Assembly: GCF_000417875.1 (NCBI RefSeq)
Contig: NW_006920885.1
Coordinates: forward strand, 1,181-11,504
Length of the DNA stretch: 10,324 bases
Reading direction: 5' to 3'
Source: Pseudozyma flocculosa PF-1
Lineage: Eukaryota > Basidiomycota > Ustilaginomycetes > Ustilaginales > Ustilaginaceae
Part shown: positions 1 through 6,812 of the stretch, piece after piece
Numbering within the stretch: position 1 is the stretch's first letter
Layout: each line of letters starts with the position of its first letter
Program-made: the position numbers and the translations under genes
Notes under the pieces: generated by a model
What the model was told of the DNA's origin: nothing
The model's input: the letters and a program-made list of their open reading frames with translations, nothing else
The model's database searches: none

Positions 1-365
1 CAAAACCTGGACCCTTGGATTTTGAATTTGGACCCCTGTCTCCTAATTCCCTGACCCCTGCATCCCTGCATCTCCAAACCCCTGAGCCCTGCATTTCAAG
101 CCACTGACCCCTGCATCCCTGCATCTCCTGACCCCTGACCCCTGCATTTCAAATCCTGGACCCTTGCATTTTCCAGCTCAAAATCTCCCAACTTGGCCCC
201 TGAATTTCTACCTTTGGATTTTGACACCTAAGTCCTGACTCCTGAAGCTCTGGCCCTGTCCTCTGTCCCCTGGCCCCTGCATTTTGCAACGCCTTACCAC
301 TGCATTTGAAGGCTTGCACCCCTACATTCCAAATCCCTCATCCCTGCATTTCAAGCTTTGGAACC
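1..365. repeat. Degenerate C/T-rich tandem repeat field
   Basis: The plus strand repeats variants of a roughly 20-base word close to CCTGACCCCTGCATTTCAAA, with CCCTGCAT recurring many times in variant spacings. The stretch is visibly poorer in GC than the genes beside it and strongly strand-asymmetric, with C and T dominating the plus strand. No frame gives a recognisable protein. The field runs off the left edge, so its full length is unknown. Two AACCCTAA words (362-369 and 387-394) sit at its right border and resemble single fungal telomere-repeat units, although no telomere array is present. It lies downstream of the phosphatase gene. I read it as a diverged minisatellite or subtelomere-like repeat; the period is judged by eye. 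Confidence 0.7.
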
Positions 366-559
366 CTAATGTGGAGCAACAGGTGAAACCCTAAACTGGA
401 GCTCTTCTGTGGCGCAGCCTGTGCTGTTGCTATAGGGGCATTTTCTGTCTATGGGTTGAAGGTGCAACACTCCACCACACACAGTCAAACACTTTGTTGA
501 CGGCCGAGCAGAGGAGATAGTCTCTGTTGATTCAAGGGCCCGCCGAGCTTGCCCTCTCG
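366..559 (-). other. 3' flank of the phosphatase gene
   Basis: This spacer lies between the repeat field and the stop codon of the minus-strand phosphatase. It should contain the 3' UTR and polyadenylation site. I see no canonical AATAAA on the minus strand, which is common in fungi. No RNA gene or coding sequence is evident. Confidence 0.5.
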
Positions 560-2149
560 CTAGATGTAGCACTTTTGCCACTCGTCGTCGGTCTGTACAA
601 ATGTCAGGCGGTCTACAAAGGCATCGAGGGGGCAGAGGAAGGCGTGTCGGCGCCTCCTCGACGAGGGCGGGGCGGGACACCAGCTCCGATCGGTCGAGAG
701 GAGCTGGCCGTTTGCGCGGATGCGGACGTACTCGCTCCTTGCGCCGCCGCCCTGCTGCTGCTGCTCGGCATGGGGAGCACGAGCGCGGCACCGCACCTTT
801 TCGATCTCGATCTTGCCGCCAAAGGGGGCAATGTGGCTGAATCGCCAGGCGCGCGGGCGGAGCTGGGCGTCGCGGGCGGTAGAGAGGCGGGGCCCATCAA
901 AGAGGCCGAGAGCGGCTACCATGGGCCCGATCTCGTTGTCGTGCGACGTGTCGAGATAGATCCTACCGTCGTCGACGGGGAAGAGGGCGGGATCGCCATC
1001 GACGGTCGTGTTGAGGCTGGTCGGCGGATCGAGGACGGGGGCCGTGTTGGTCAGGCGGGCCCGCAGTTCGCGGAGGTAGCCCTGGCCGAGCGCGCGGTGG
1101 TAGGGGTTGCCATAGCCGGCGCCGTAGTACTTGCCCACGTCGTAGACGTAGCCCAGCGCCTCCCAGTCGTCGTCGCGGAAGAGCGAACAGAAGCCGCTGG
1201 GGCGGTGGCGCACGCGGTAGCCGGGCAGCAGCTCGGCGTCGATCAGGGTCTCGAAGGCGCACAGATTCGACAGGTTGACGAGGTCGGTACCGCTGAGGGT
1301 GAGGTTGCGCACGCCGGCGGTGCGGAGGCGGTCGTCGAGGCGGCGGCCGACAGTGTCGAGCAGCGTCGAGTTGGTAAAGAGAGCCTGGGCGCCGTCCTCG
1401 GTGTCCGGGCCGGTGAGGGCATCGGCGGCGGGGCAGGTGTCGACGTGGAGGGTGTTGTTCTGCCCGTCGTGCTCGGAAAAGATGACGTCCGGGAGCGGCA
1501 GCGAGGCGCGGGCAAATGTGCGCACGGCGTCCGAGGTGTCGAGCGGTGCCGAGTGGAACGGTACGTCCTGGCCATGGAAGCCGGCGAGCCAGTACTGGGC
1601 CGTCAGGATGACGCGGTCCGAGCCGTCGAGGTCGCCGGTGCTGCGGGCAAAGGGGACCGCCTTTGCGAGCACCGGGAAGCGGGTGGCGGCCGAGCGGCCG
1701 CTGTACCACGCCTGGAGGGCGCCGTAGGGGATGAGGCTGTCGGAGGCGTTGGCGAGGGAGGCGTCCTTGACGAAGCGGTGCTCGGGCAGCAGACGGCTGA
1801 GGTCCTGGACGGCGCGGATGGACGACTGGAGCTTGACGAGCGTCGCCGATGCACTCTTGAGGGCCGACTTTGTCAAGTGGCGTGCGCCGTGCCGCTCGAG
1901 CGAGTGCAGCTGTACCGTCTCGCAATGGTCGGGGAGGGGGGTGCGGTAGTCGGCGGGCGAGACGGCGAAGCGCGGGCTGTACTGGCCCAGTCGCCGGAAG
2001 GGGGTCGAGGCGAGGCCGCGGTTGAGGATGGCGCTGCCGTCGTCGTACGACTGCGGTGCGGACGAGGCGTCAGAGTGGGTCGAGAAGACGAGGAGAAGGA
2101 GCAGCCAGGCCGAGAGCCGGCGTACAGCTTGGTAGATCATGGCGGTCAT
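560..2149 (-). CDS. Secreted histidine acid phosphatase (phytase-like)
   Basis: This is probably a secreted histidine acid phosphatase hydrolysing phosphomonoesters, perhaps phytate, outside the cell. Numbered from the ATG at 2149 (529 aa), a signal peptide lies at about 1-30: a twin-Arg n-region, then a hydrophobic LSAWLLLLLVF core. The catalytic motif ERHGARH follows at about 85-91 (nucleophile His87). The C-terminal proton-donor motif is SHDNEI, with His403 and Asp404. Family blocks between them include SDRVI, GNPYHRALGQGYLREL and a C-terminal WQKC. Eight cysteines and several N-glycosylation sequons fit secretion. The HD pair favours phytase or acid phosphatase over MIPP, which carries HAE. 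The first motif reads RHGARHLT where many relatives have RHGARYPT. The frame is open upstream to an ATG at 2293 (577 aa), but that start would bury the signal peptide, so 2149 or 2140 is preferred. There are no introns. The family is secure; the substrate is not. Confidence 0.9.
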   Translation of the reverse strand: MTAMIYQAVRRLSAWLLLLLVFSTHSDASSAPQSYDDGSAILNRGLASTPFRRLGQYSPRFAVSPADYRTPLPDHCETVQLHSLERHGARHLTKSALKSASATLVKLQSSIRAVQDLSRLLPEHRFVKDASLANASDSLIPYGALQAWYSGRSAATRFPVLAKAVPFARSTGDLDGSDRVILTAQYWLAGFHGQDVPFHSAPLDTSDAVRTFARASLPLPDVIFSEHDGQNNTLHVDTCPAADALTGPDTEDGAQALFTNSTLLDTVGRRLDDRLRTAGVRNLTLSGTDLVNLSNLCAFETLIDAELLPGYRVRHRPSGFCSLFRDDDWEALGYVYDVGKYYGAGYGNPYHRALGQGYLRELRARLTNTAPVLDPPTSLNTTVDGDPALFPVDDGRIYLDTSHDNEIGPMVAALGLFDGPRLSTARDAQLRPRAWRFSHIAPFGGKIEIEKVRCRARAPHAEQQQQGGGARSEYVRIRANGQLLSTDRSWCPAPPSSRRRRHAFLCPLDAFVDRLTFVQTDDEWQKCYI

Positions 2150-2294
2150 CGTCGTAGTCGTCGTGGTCGTCGCCGGTTCTGTGAGGGCGGCCGTCGACTC
2201 TATGGCGGCGAGGATGGAGACGAGGCGAGTCTCTAGTTGGGGGAAAGCGTCGGTGGCGGTCGACGGGGCCAGCAGGCCGAGCGCGGGTGCCATG

Positions 2295-2300
2295 TTTATA
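2295..2300 (-). promoter_or_regulatory. TATA box, phosphatase promoter
   Basis: The minus strand reads TATAAACATGG, a good TATA match that directly abuts the upstream in-frame ATG at 2293. A TATA box cannot serve an ATG that touches it. It lies about 146 bases upstream of the ATG at 2149, which leaves room for a transcription start and a short leader. It therefore supports the signal-peptide start. The role is inferred from sequence and spacing only. Confidence 0.5.
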
Positions 2301-2592
2301 CGCGGCCGCGCATGGCGAGGCACAAGGAGCTTCCCGTGTTGGCCGGCGGATCGTTCGAGGTGAGGGCGAGTCGATCAGAGTGCCGAAGTTGAGGAGGATC
2401 AGTGAGTTCGAGGTCGAGGAGCGACGGCGTTGCGTGCTCGCCGCATGTGGCCCTCATCTCGCTGATCTTGCGAGATCGCCGGACGGCAGCGGTGGTTCCG
2501 AGCCGGCGGGTTCCATGGCCGTTCCGTAGAATTGTCTGTTCATCGAGAAAGTCGTGGGGGCAAGGGCGGCTGGGAAGAGGTTGGGAGGGCGC

Positions 2593-2620
2593 GAGAGAGA
2601 GAGAGAGAGATAGAGAGAGA
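2593..2620. repeat. GA/CT dinucleotide tract
   Basis: (GA)9 at 2593-2610 is followed by one TA interruption and (GA)4 at 2613-2620. On the minus strand, which is the coding strand of the phosphatase, it is a CT-rich pyrimidine tract. Such tracts are common in fungal promoters and leaders. It could equally be a simple microsatellite. Confidence 0.85.
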
Positions 2621-2662
2621 GGCAGAGATGGTCGAGAAGCTGCAGGGTTGCGCTGGAGCGAA

Positions 2663-2672
2663 GCGCACGTTC
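2663..2672 (+). promoter_or_regulatory. Candidate Pho4-like site (GCGCACGTTC), copy 1
   Basis: GCGCACGTTC contains CACGTT, one of the cores bound by Pho4-type bHLH phosphate regulators (yeast PHO5 UASp1 has CACGTT). An exact inverted copy lies at 2731-2740. Both are about 0.5-0.6 kb upstream of the preferred phosphatase start, a plausible setting for phosphate-starvation control. No binding data are available and a 10-base match can occur by chance. Confidence 0.35.
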
Positions 2673-2730
2673 TTCGCACGGTGCATGCAGTGCTGCCAAA
2701 GAGGCGGGGTTCGGACGGGCCGAGGGGGCG

Positions 2731-2740
2731 GAACGTGCGC
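2731..2740 (-). promoter_or_regulatory. Candidate Pho4-like site (GCGCACGTTC), copy 2
   Basis: The plus strand reads GAACGTGCGC, the exact reverse complement of the element at 2663-2672, with 58 bases between the two. The CACGTT core is therefore on the minus strand here. The caveats for copy 1 apply. Confidence 0.35.
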
Positions 2741-3162
2741 CCCGCCGGAGCCGAGCCGGGCTGCCAGACCTTCTGGATTGTTGGCCCCTGCGTCGCGCCG
2801 CACGTCGGTCGCCCCCCTCCCCTTTCCCCTCGCGACAGCCAAAGAGTGGACAGCTCGGCGGGTCAGACAGGATGCCGCGCCACCCGGGAGCGCTCGTTTG
2901 GTCCGGTTCCGTAGCCGTGAGGGAGTGACAAGGATCTCGGACTCGCTACGCTGATGGCCTCGACGAGGGCGCACAAGTAGAAGTCGACGAAGGTCAGAGA
3001 GCCCCCAGAAAGATCCGCGCGTCGACGCAGCGCCTGCCCGCCACGGCCGAGCACAAGCGCTATCCTCCTTGACTGAGGTGACGTATGGCATTCCACTTTG
3101 CTCGTTCCCAATCCTTTGTCCGTCCGCCGTCCCCCTGCAAGGCCGCGCCACGCCACGCCCCG

Positions 3163-6100
3163 CTAAGCAACCTGACTCTTGAGCGCATTGATCTCCTTTA
3201 CGACCTCGGCCGCCGCCCTCGGCGACTCTGCCTCGAAATCGTACCGCTTGACCTCCTTTGGGCTCTCTCGCCACACGACCAGCTTAAACGATCCCGGGGC
3301 GCGCTCCGACACCTTGCACGCGACGACGTGCGAGATGTGGAAGCTGGCCGCCTTTTGAAAGGTGCGCATGTCGACGGGCATGATGTGGACCCAGTCCCCG
3401 TCGAGCGTCAGGCTCCGCTCGTGCCGCGCAGCCACAAACATGGGCGTCTTGCGGTACACGGTAAACGTCTTGTAGCTCGCCGTCACGTCGAGCGCCTTTG
3501 TGTACTTTGGGTGGCTCGGCTCCGTCGAGAAGCGCTTGAAGATCGACGCGTTCGGATTCGAGGACTGCGTCGAGAGCGCACCCGACCCGGCCTCGAGGCC
3601 CAGTGTCGAGCGTCGCACCAGCGCCAGGTCGTGGTTGCCCTGCAGGCTCTCGACGGTCCGATCCAGCGGCACGACAATCGACTTGTCCGGCACCACGAGC
3701 GCCCACTCGTCGACGTTTTCCAGGTGCCGCTTCCGGCAGATCATCTCGAGCACGTCGGCCAGGTACATGTCCGACGGCACCTGCAGCGTCGTCTTGTACC
3801 GCACCTCGGGGTTGGGCGTCACCAGCACGCGCAGGAAGATCGACGTCGACGACGGCCCCATGGCCGAGCGCGACAGGGCGCCCGTCGCAAAGATGGGCGT
3901 CCCCTGCACGCTGATCATCGATCCGGCGTGCGCACCCGCCTGCGGAACGGCAAGACGACCGGCTCCTCCCGCTCCTGCTGCTGCTGCCGCTGCCGCTGCC
4001 GCTGCCGTAGCCGCCGCTGTGCCCGCCGTTGCCATCGCTGGCGCCGTGGCGCCACCCGTGGGTGTGGCTCCGCCCGCTGCGCCGTCAGCAGCCTTGTCGG
4101 GCCGGGCCGGCGTCGCGACGCGGCTGGCGCGCCGCAGGATGGCGCCGTAGGCCTCCTTGTGCTGCTTGACCTGCGCCGCCGTCGCCTCGACAATGGCAAA
4201 CTCGTCGCCGCCGAATTTGGACAGCGTGAGGTTGCGATCGATGGCGGGAAAATCTTCGTCCACCTCGCCGTCCTCGACGATGCGCAGCGTCCAGCCGATC
4301 GTCGACAGGCGCGTCTGCTGCTCGTCGTCCGACAGCCCGCCCGCGTCCAGCTCCGGCTTCCACCCCTCCTCGGCGTAGCAGTAAAGGCCGTAGCCGATCA
4401 GTTCCTCCATGGTGGCGTCGCGCCGCACGTTGAGAGTCATGCTCTTGGCCTTGCCGTCGGTCCTCACCGCACCGCTCTTTTGCGCGGCCGCCGACGTCGA
4501 GGCCGTCTGGGCCCAGGGAAAGTAGATGTCGACGTTCATGCTGGGCGCCGTGCCGGACCGACCGGCGATGCCCGCGTAGAAGGCGGCGAACGGGTTCTCG
4601 CTGCTGGCTTCCTGCTTGTGGAGCAGCGTCGAGAGCGCCGACGTCTTTGGAATGGCTGCGTGGCGCTTGGCCACAGTCTCTGGCGATGCCTTGAGCGAGG
4701 CGAAAAACTCGTTGCGGGCCTGCTCCTGCTGCTGCTGGTGTTGCTGCTGTTGCTGGAGCCGAGAACGGTCGCGCAGCTTGGCCGAACGCTGCTTCTTGGG
4801 TCTCTGTTGGCCCTGGGTCGGCGCGGTGCTCGCTTCGCCGTCGACAGCCGGCCCGGCAACGTCTGATGGTGATGATGAGCTCGGTCCCGCCCCATCAGAC
4901 GGCGGCATGCGGCGGGCATGGACGGGCGAAGGCCTGGCCGTGGCGCCCTGGCGGTCGAGGAGGTCGTGCTCCTCGGCCATGCTCGACGGCGACGACGCTT
5001 GGAGCCCGGGCGGTATGGGAGACTTGACCATCGAGTCTTGTACGGCGGGAATCGAGGGCAGCTCGATGCTTCCTGCGCGCAGGTAATCTGGCGACCCGAT
5101 GCTCGACGGGAGGATGTTGGAGTCGGTGGAGCTCTCGGCATAGGACGATGACGAGGGCTGCTCGGCGCTACGAATTGGCTGAAACGCTGCGAATGCGTCG
5201 TCGCCCGGGTCGGATGCCAGCGCCGTCGTCCTCGGTGCTGTAGCTACCGCTGTCGAAGCTGGAGCCGGATCCGCGACCGGTGGAGGCTCATCGGCCTGCT
5301 CTGCGCTCGACAAAGTGGAGAGCGGGGATGGCTTGGGCGGTGGGCCGGTCATGGGGTGACGGGCCCCGCCGCCGCCGCTGCTGCTGCTTTCGCCTGCGGC
5401 GGTACCGTTTGCTGCCAGGGTGTCGGCCGAGGAATCTGGCTCGTCGGGCAGGCTGAGTTGGGGTGGTGGTGGGGGGCTGAAGGCGTCGTGGTCGAGCGGG
5501 GCCGTCTGGGGATCCTCTCGCAGCGACTCGGGCCTCGAGAGGACGTCTTGCGAGGCGTCCGGAACCGAGGCTGAAGCTGACGCCGTCGCTGCTGCCGCCG
5601 AGGGAGTCGCCGGAGTTGCGGGCGTGGCGGATCTGGTGGCGGCTTGTGATGGATGTTTGCTGTGGCGCCTTCCGTCTACGCGCATACCGAGGGCGCCGGA
5701 TCTGCCGGGTCCGTAGATGGTCGAGGTGTAGCGTAGGCCCGACCCGATCTTTGCGTGTCTGTTCCTGGTTGCATCTTGGGCGAGGGGAGAGGATTCGAGG
5801 TCCGAGGCCGACGAGGTGGCGGGGATTGTTGCGTTTGCGCTTCCACCTTCGGGGAGGGGCGAGTGTAGGGATAGGATCTGTGGATGGAGGGTCGAGTCTG
5901 CGAGTCCTGCGAGGGCGACGTGGGTGTCTACGGCGTGGGGCTGGTGAAAGGGGGCGGGGCCGAGGTAGGCGGAGGTGGTCGAGTAGGTCGGGCGGTGGAG
6001 CTGGGCGGCGAGGTTGGACGAGGACGAGGACGAGGTAGAAGGGTTGTGCGATGGTGGTAGGCGGTGAGTGGCGTCTGGGTTGTGGGATGGGAGCGTGATG

Positions 6101-6189
6101 ATGCGCGGGCCGTGGTGGTCGTCGATGCGTCGGAGGTATGCCAGCCTGAGCGAGTGGATGATGTAGTCCGGGTCAACGACGAGCGACAT
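3163..6189 (-). CDS. SIN1: TORC2 subunit Sin1/Avo1
   Basis: This is the Sin1 (yeast Avo1, mammalian mSIN1) scaffold of TOR complex 2, which recruits AGC-kinase substrates and tethers the complex to the plasma membrane. The 1008-aa frame has every family landmark in order. The conserved N-terminus (about 1-32) includes YLRRIDDHHGPRII. A second fungal-type block, GLRYTSTIYG, is near 151-160. A long Ser/Pro/Ala-rich disordered region runs to about 475, followed by poly-Gln at 479-490. The CRIM domain (about 490-685) includes ENPFAAFYAG, MTLNVRRDATMEELIGYGL and KFGGDEFAIVEAT. After an Ala/Gly-rich linker come a Ras-binding-like domain (about 784-862) and a C-terminal PH domain (about 905-1003). 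The ATG at 6189 begins the family's conserved N-terminus, so the start is firm. There is no intron. It is longer than human or fission-yeast Sin1 because of the linkers, and it is transcribed divergently from the methyltransferase gene. Confidence 0.96.
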   Translation of the reverse strand: MSLVVDPDYIIHSLRLAYLRRIDDHHGPRIITLPSHNPDATHRLPPSHNPSTSSSSSSNLAAQLHRPTYSTTSAYLGPAPFHQPHAVDTHVALAGLADSTLHPQILSLHSPLPEGGSANATIPATSSASDLESSPLAQDATRNRHAKIGSGLRYTSTIYGPGRSGALGMRVDGRRHSKHPSQAATRSATPATPATPSAAAATASASASVPDASQDVLSRPESLREDPQTAPLDHDAFSPPPPPQLSLPDEPDSSADTLAANGTAAGESSSSGGGGARHPMTGPPPKPSPLSTLSSAEQADEPPPVADPAPASTAVATAPRTTALASDPGDDAFAAFQPIRSAEQPSSSSYAESSTDSNILPSSIGSPDYLRAGSIELPSIPAVQDSMVKSPIPPGLQASSPSSMAEEHDLLDRQGATARPSPVHARRMPPSDGAGPSSSSPSDVAGPAVDGEASTAPTQGQQRPKKQRSAKLRDRSRLQQQQQHQQQQEQARNEFFASLKASPETVAKRHAAIPKTSALSTLLHKQEASSENPFAAFYAGIAGRSGTAPSMNVDIYFPWAQTASTSAAAQKSGAVRTDGKAKSMTLNVRRDATMEELIGYGLYCYAEEGWKPELDAGGLSDDEQQTRLSTIGWTLRIVEDGEVDEDFPAIDRNLTLSKFGGDEFAIVEATAAQVKQHKEAYGAILRRASRVATPARPDKAADGAAGGATPTGGATAPAMATAGTAAATAAAAAAAAAAGAGGAGRLAVPQAGAHAGSMISVQGTPIFATGALSRSAMGPSSTSIFLRVLVTPNPEVRYKTTLQVPSDMYLADVLEMICRKRHLENVDEWALVVPDKSIVVPLDRTVESLQGNHDLALVRRSTLGLEAGSGALSTQSSNPNASIFKRFSTEPSHPKYTKALDVTASYKTFTVYRKTPMFVAARHERSLTLDGDWVHIMPVDMRTFQKAASFHISHVVACKVSERAPGSFKLVVWRESPKEVKRYDFEAESPRAAAEVVKEINALKSQVA
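3971..4020 (-). repeat. GCN repeat encoding poly-Ala in Sin1
   Basis: An imprecise trinucleotide array (GCA/GCG/GCT codons read on the minus strand) encodes a run of about 11 alanines, with more Ala/Gly around it. It lies in the linker between the CRIM and Ras-binding-like domains, near residues 723-740. Length changes in steps of three would keep the frame. Confidence 0.8.
4720..4758 (-). repeat. CAG/CAA repeat encoding poly-Gln in Sin1
   Basis: The minus strand has mixed CAG and CAA codons giving a Gln-rich run with one His and one Glu (about residues 478-490). It sits immediately before the CRIM domain. The mixture of two Gln codons suggests an older or selectively kept tract and not a fresh pure expansion. 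Confidence 0.8.
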
Positions 6190-6243
6190 GGCGGGTGAAT
6201 GGGCTGGGTGGGTTGGCCAAGGGGCTGAGCACAGAGGAAGGAC

Positions 6244-6260
6244 GGGCGGGCGGGCGAGGG
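6244..6260 (+). other. Canonical G-quadruplex motif
   Basis: GGGCGGGCGGGCGAGGG has four G-triplets with loops of 1, 1 and 3 bases, matching the standard G3N1-7 pattern. It starts about 55 bases upstream of the SIN1 ATG, on the strand that is template for SIN1. The sequence match is certain; folding and function are inference. Confidence 0.6.
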
Positions 6261-6310
6261 AGCGAGAGAGAGACAGAGTCTGGCGGGTGCAACTGCGAGT
6301 GGTGGTGTGG

Positions 6311-6360
6311 CTGTGCTGTGCTGTGCTGTGCTGTGCTGTGCTGTGCTGTGCTGTGCTGTG
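6311..6360. repeat. Perfect (CTGTG)10 microsatellite
   Basis: Ten uninterrupted copies of CTGTG span 50 bases, with one further matching base at each end. The array is about 120 bases upstream of the SIN1 start and about 450 upstream of the methyltransferase start. Its perfection implies recent expansion or ongoing slippage. The unit contains no stop codon in any frame, which helps keep spurious open frames open across the spacer. Confidence 0.97.
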
Positions 6361-6753
6361 CAGCTGGGCAGACTACTGCAGTGCCCTTCTGCAGACCACC
6401 TCGTCGGGACCAGCCGATGGTGAAGGCTCGTTGGAGCGCGAGAGGTAGTGGTGGTGTGATGGGCAGGCAGACGAGGATGTCGACGTCCAGAGATGGAAGG
6501 GACGGCCAGAGAGAAGCGGGCTGCCCGACCAGGGGCCCGCTGCCAGGCCGGTGGAGGCCAGATAGACCAGGGCGGGCCCTGCCGTACCATGCGTTGGCCG
6601 AGGCGCAGCGCAGGCAACGCCCCTGCACCCTGGCTGCAGCTGCAGCTCCATCCCTCCCTCGCGGCCCACTTTCCAAAGTCGCCGATTTTTTGCCTTTTTT
6701 CCCAACCGGTTTTTTGGGCGGCCAGCCTTCCGGGCTTGCAAGGTCTTCTGGGG

Positions 6754-6777
6754 ACCACCACCACCACCATCATCATC
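6754..6777 (+). repeat. (ACC)5(ATC)3 triplet run in the leader
   Basis: Five ACC units are followed by three ATC units, ending 35 bases before the methyltransferase ATG. It is probably in the 5' UTR. In the extended reading frame it would encode poly-His, but that extension is not credible as protein. Confidence 0.7.
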
Positions 6778-6812
6778 GAAACCCGCTCCTCGCCCTCAGC
6801 CTCCGCCCCGCC

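Larger units (their letters stand above)
2150..3162. other. Intergenic region: phosphatase upstream region and SIN1 3' flank
   Basis: About 1 kb lies between the phosphatase start and the SIN1 stop, both genes being on the minus strand. It should hold the SIN1 3' UTR at the right end and the phosphatase promoter at the left. Visible items are the TATA motif, a GA/CT dinucleotide tract and two inverted GCGCACGTTC elements. Open frames here (for example 2540-3274 minus and 2402-2914 plus) show no recognisable domain and have the Arg/Ser/Pro-rich make-up of translated GC-rich noise. I support no gene. Confidence 0.6.
6190..6812. promoter_or_regulatory. Divergent promoter region between SIN1 and the methyltransferase gene
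   Basis: This 623-bp spacer separates two head-to-head ATGs and must contain both promoters and 5' leaders. The SIN1 side has a G-rich/GA-rich block (6244-6280), which is CT-rich on the SIN1 coding strand. The middle has a perfect (CTGTG)10 array. The methyltransferase side has T-tracts around 6686-6700, a CCCAA...TTGGG dyad (6701-6718) containing the palindrome AACCGGTT, and an (ACC)5(ATC)3 run at 6754-6777. I see no clear TATA box for either gene. A plus-strand frame is open across most of this region from 6195, but it is not conserved sequence. Confidence 0.75.

Noticed and set aside
527..2236. 569-codon plus-strand open frame antisense to the phosphatase
   Set aside because: It is Gly/Val/Arg/Glu-rich with no domain, and is the expected opposite-strand shadow of a GC-rich gene whose minus-strand product matches a known family throughout.
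2294..2323. Extension of the phosphatase frame to a GTG codon at 2323
   Set aside because: The codon at 2321-2323 (minus) is GTG, which is not a normal start in a fungal nuclear gene. The first in-frame ATG is at 2293, and the signal peptide favours 2149 or 2140.
2540..3274. 244-codon minus-strand frame across the phosphatase-SIN1 spacer
   Set aside because: It overlaps the SIN1 C-terminus in another frame, reads through the GA tract as Ser/Leu repeats, and shows no conserved motif.
3085..4866. 593-codon plus-strand open frame antisense to SIN1
   Set aside because: It is Arg/Leu/His-rich with no recognisable domain and lies fully opposite the CRIM, Ras-binding-like and PH coding sequence of SIN1.
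560..6189. Idea that the phosphatase and SIN1 form a functional cluster because both touch inositol or phosphate biology
   Set aside because: They are separate genes about 1 kb apart, each with its own flanking DNA. One product is extracellular and the other a TORC2 scaffold, so nothing in the sequence links them beyond adjacency.
6195..6812. 206-codon in-frame N-terminal extension of the methyltransferase
   Set aside because: It would encode a (CTGTG)10-derived AVLCC repeat and a poly-His run. The family's conserved N-terminus begins at the ATG at 6813, and the frame stays open because the repeat has no stop.
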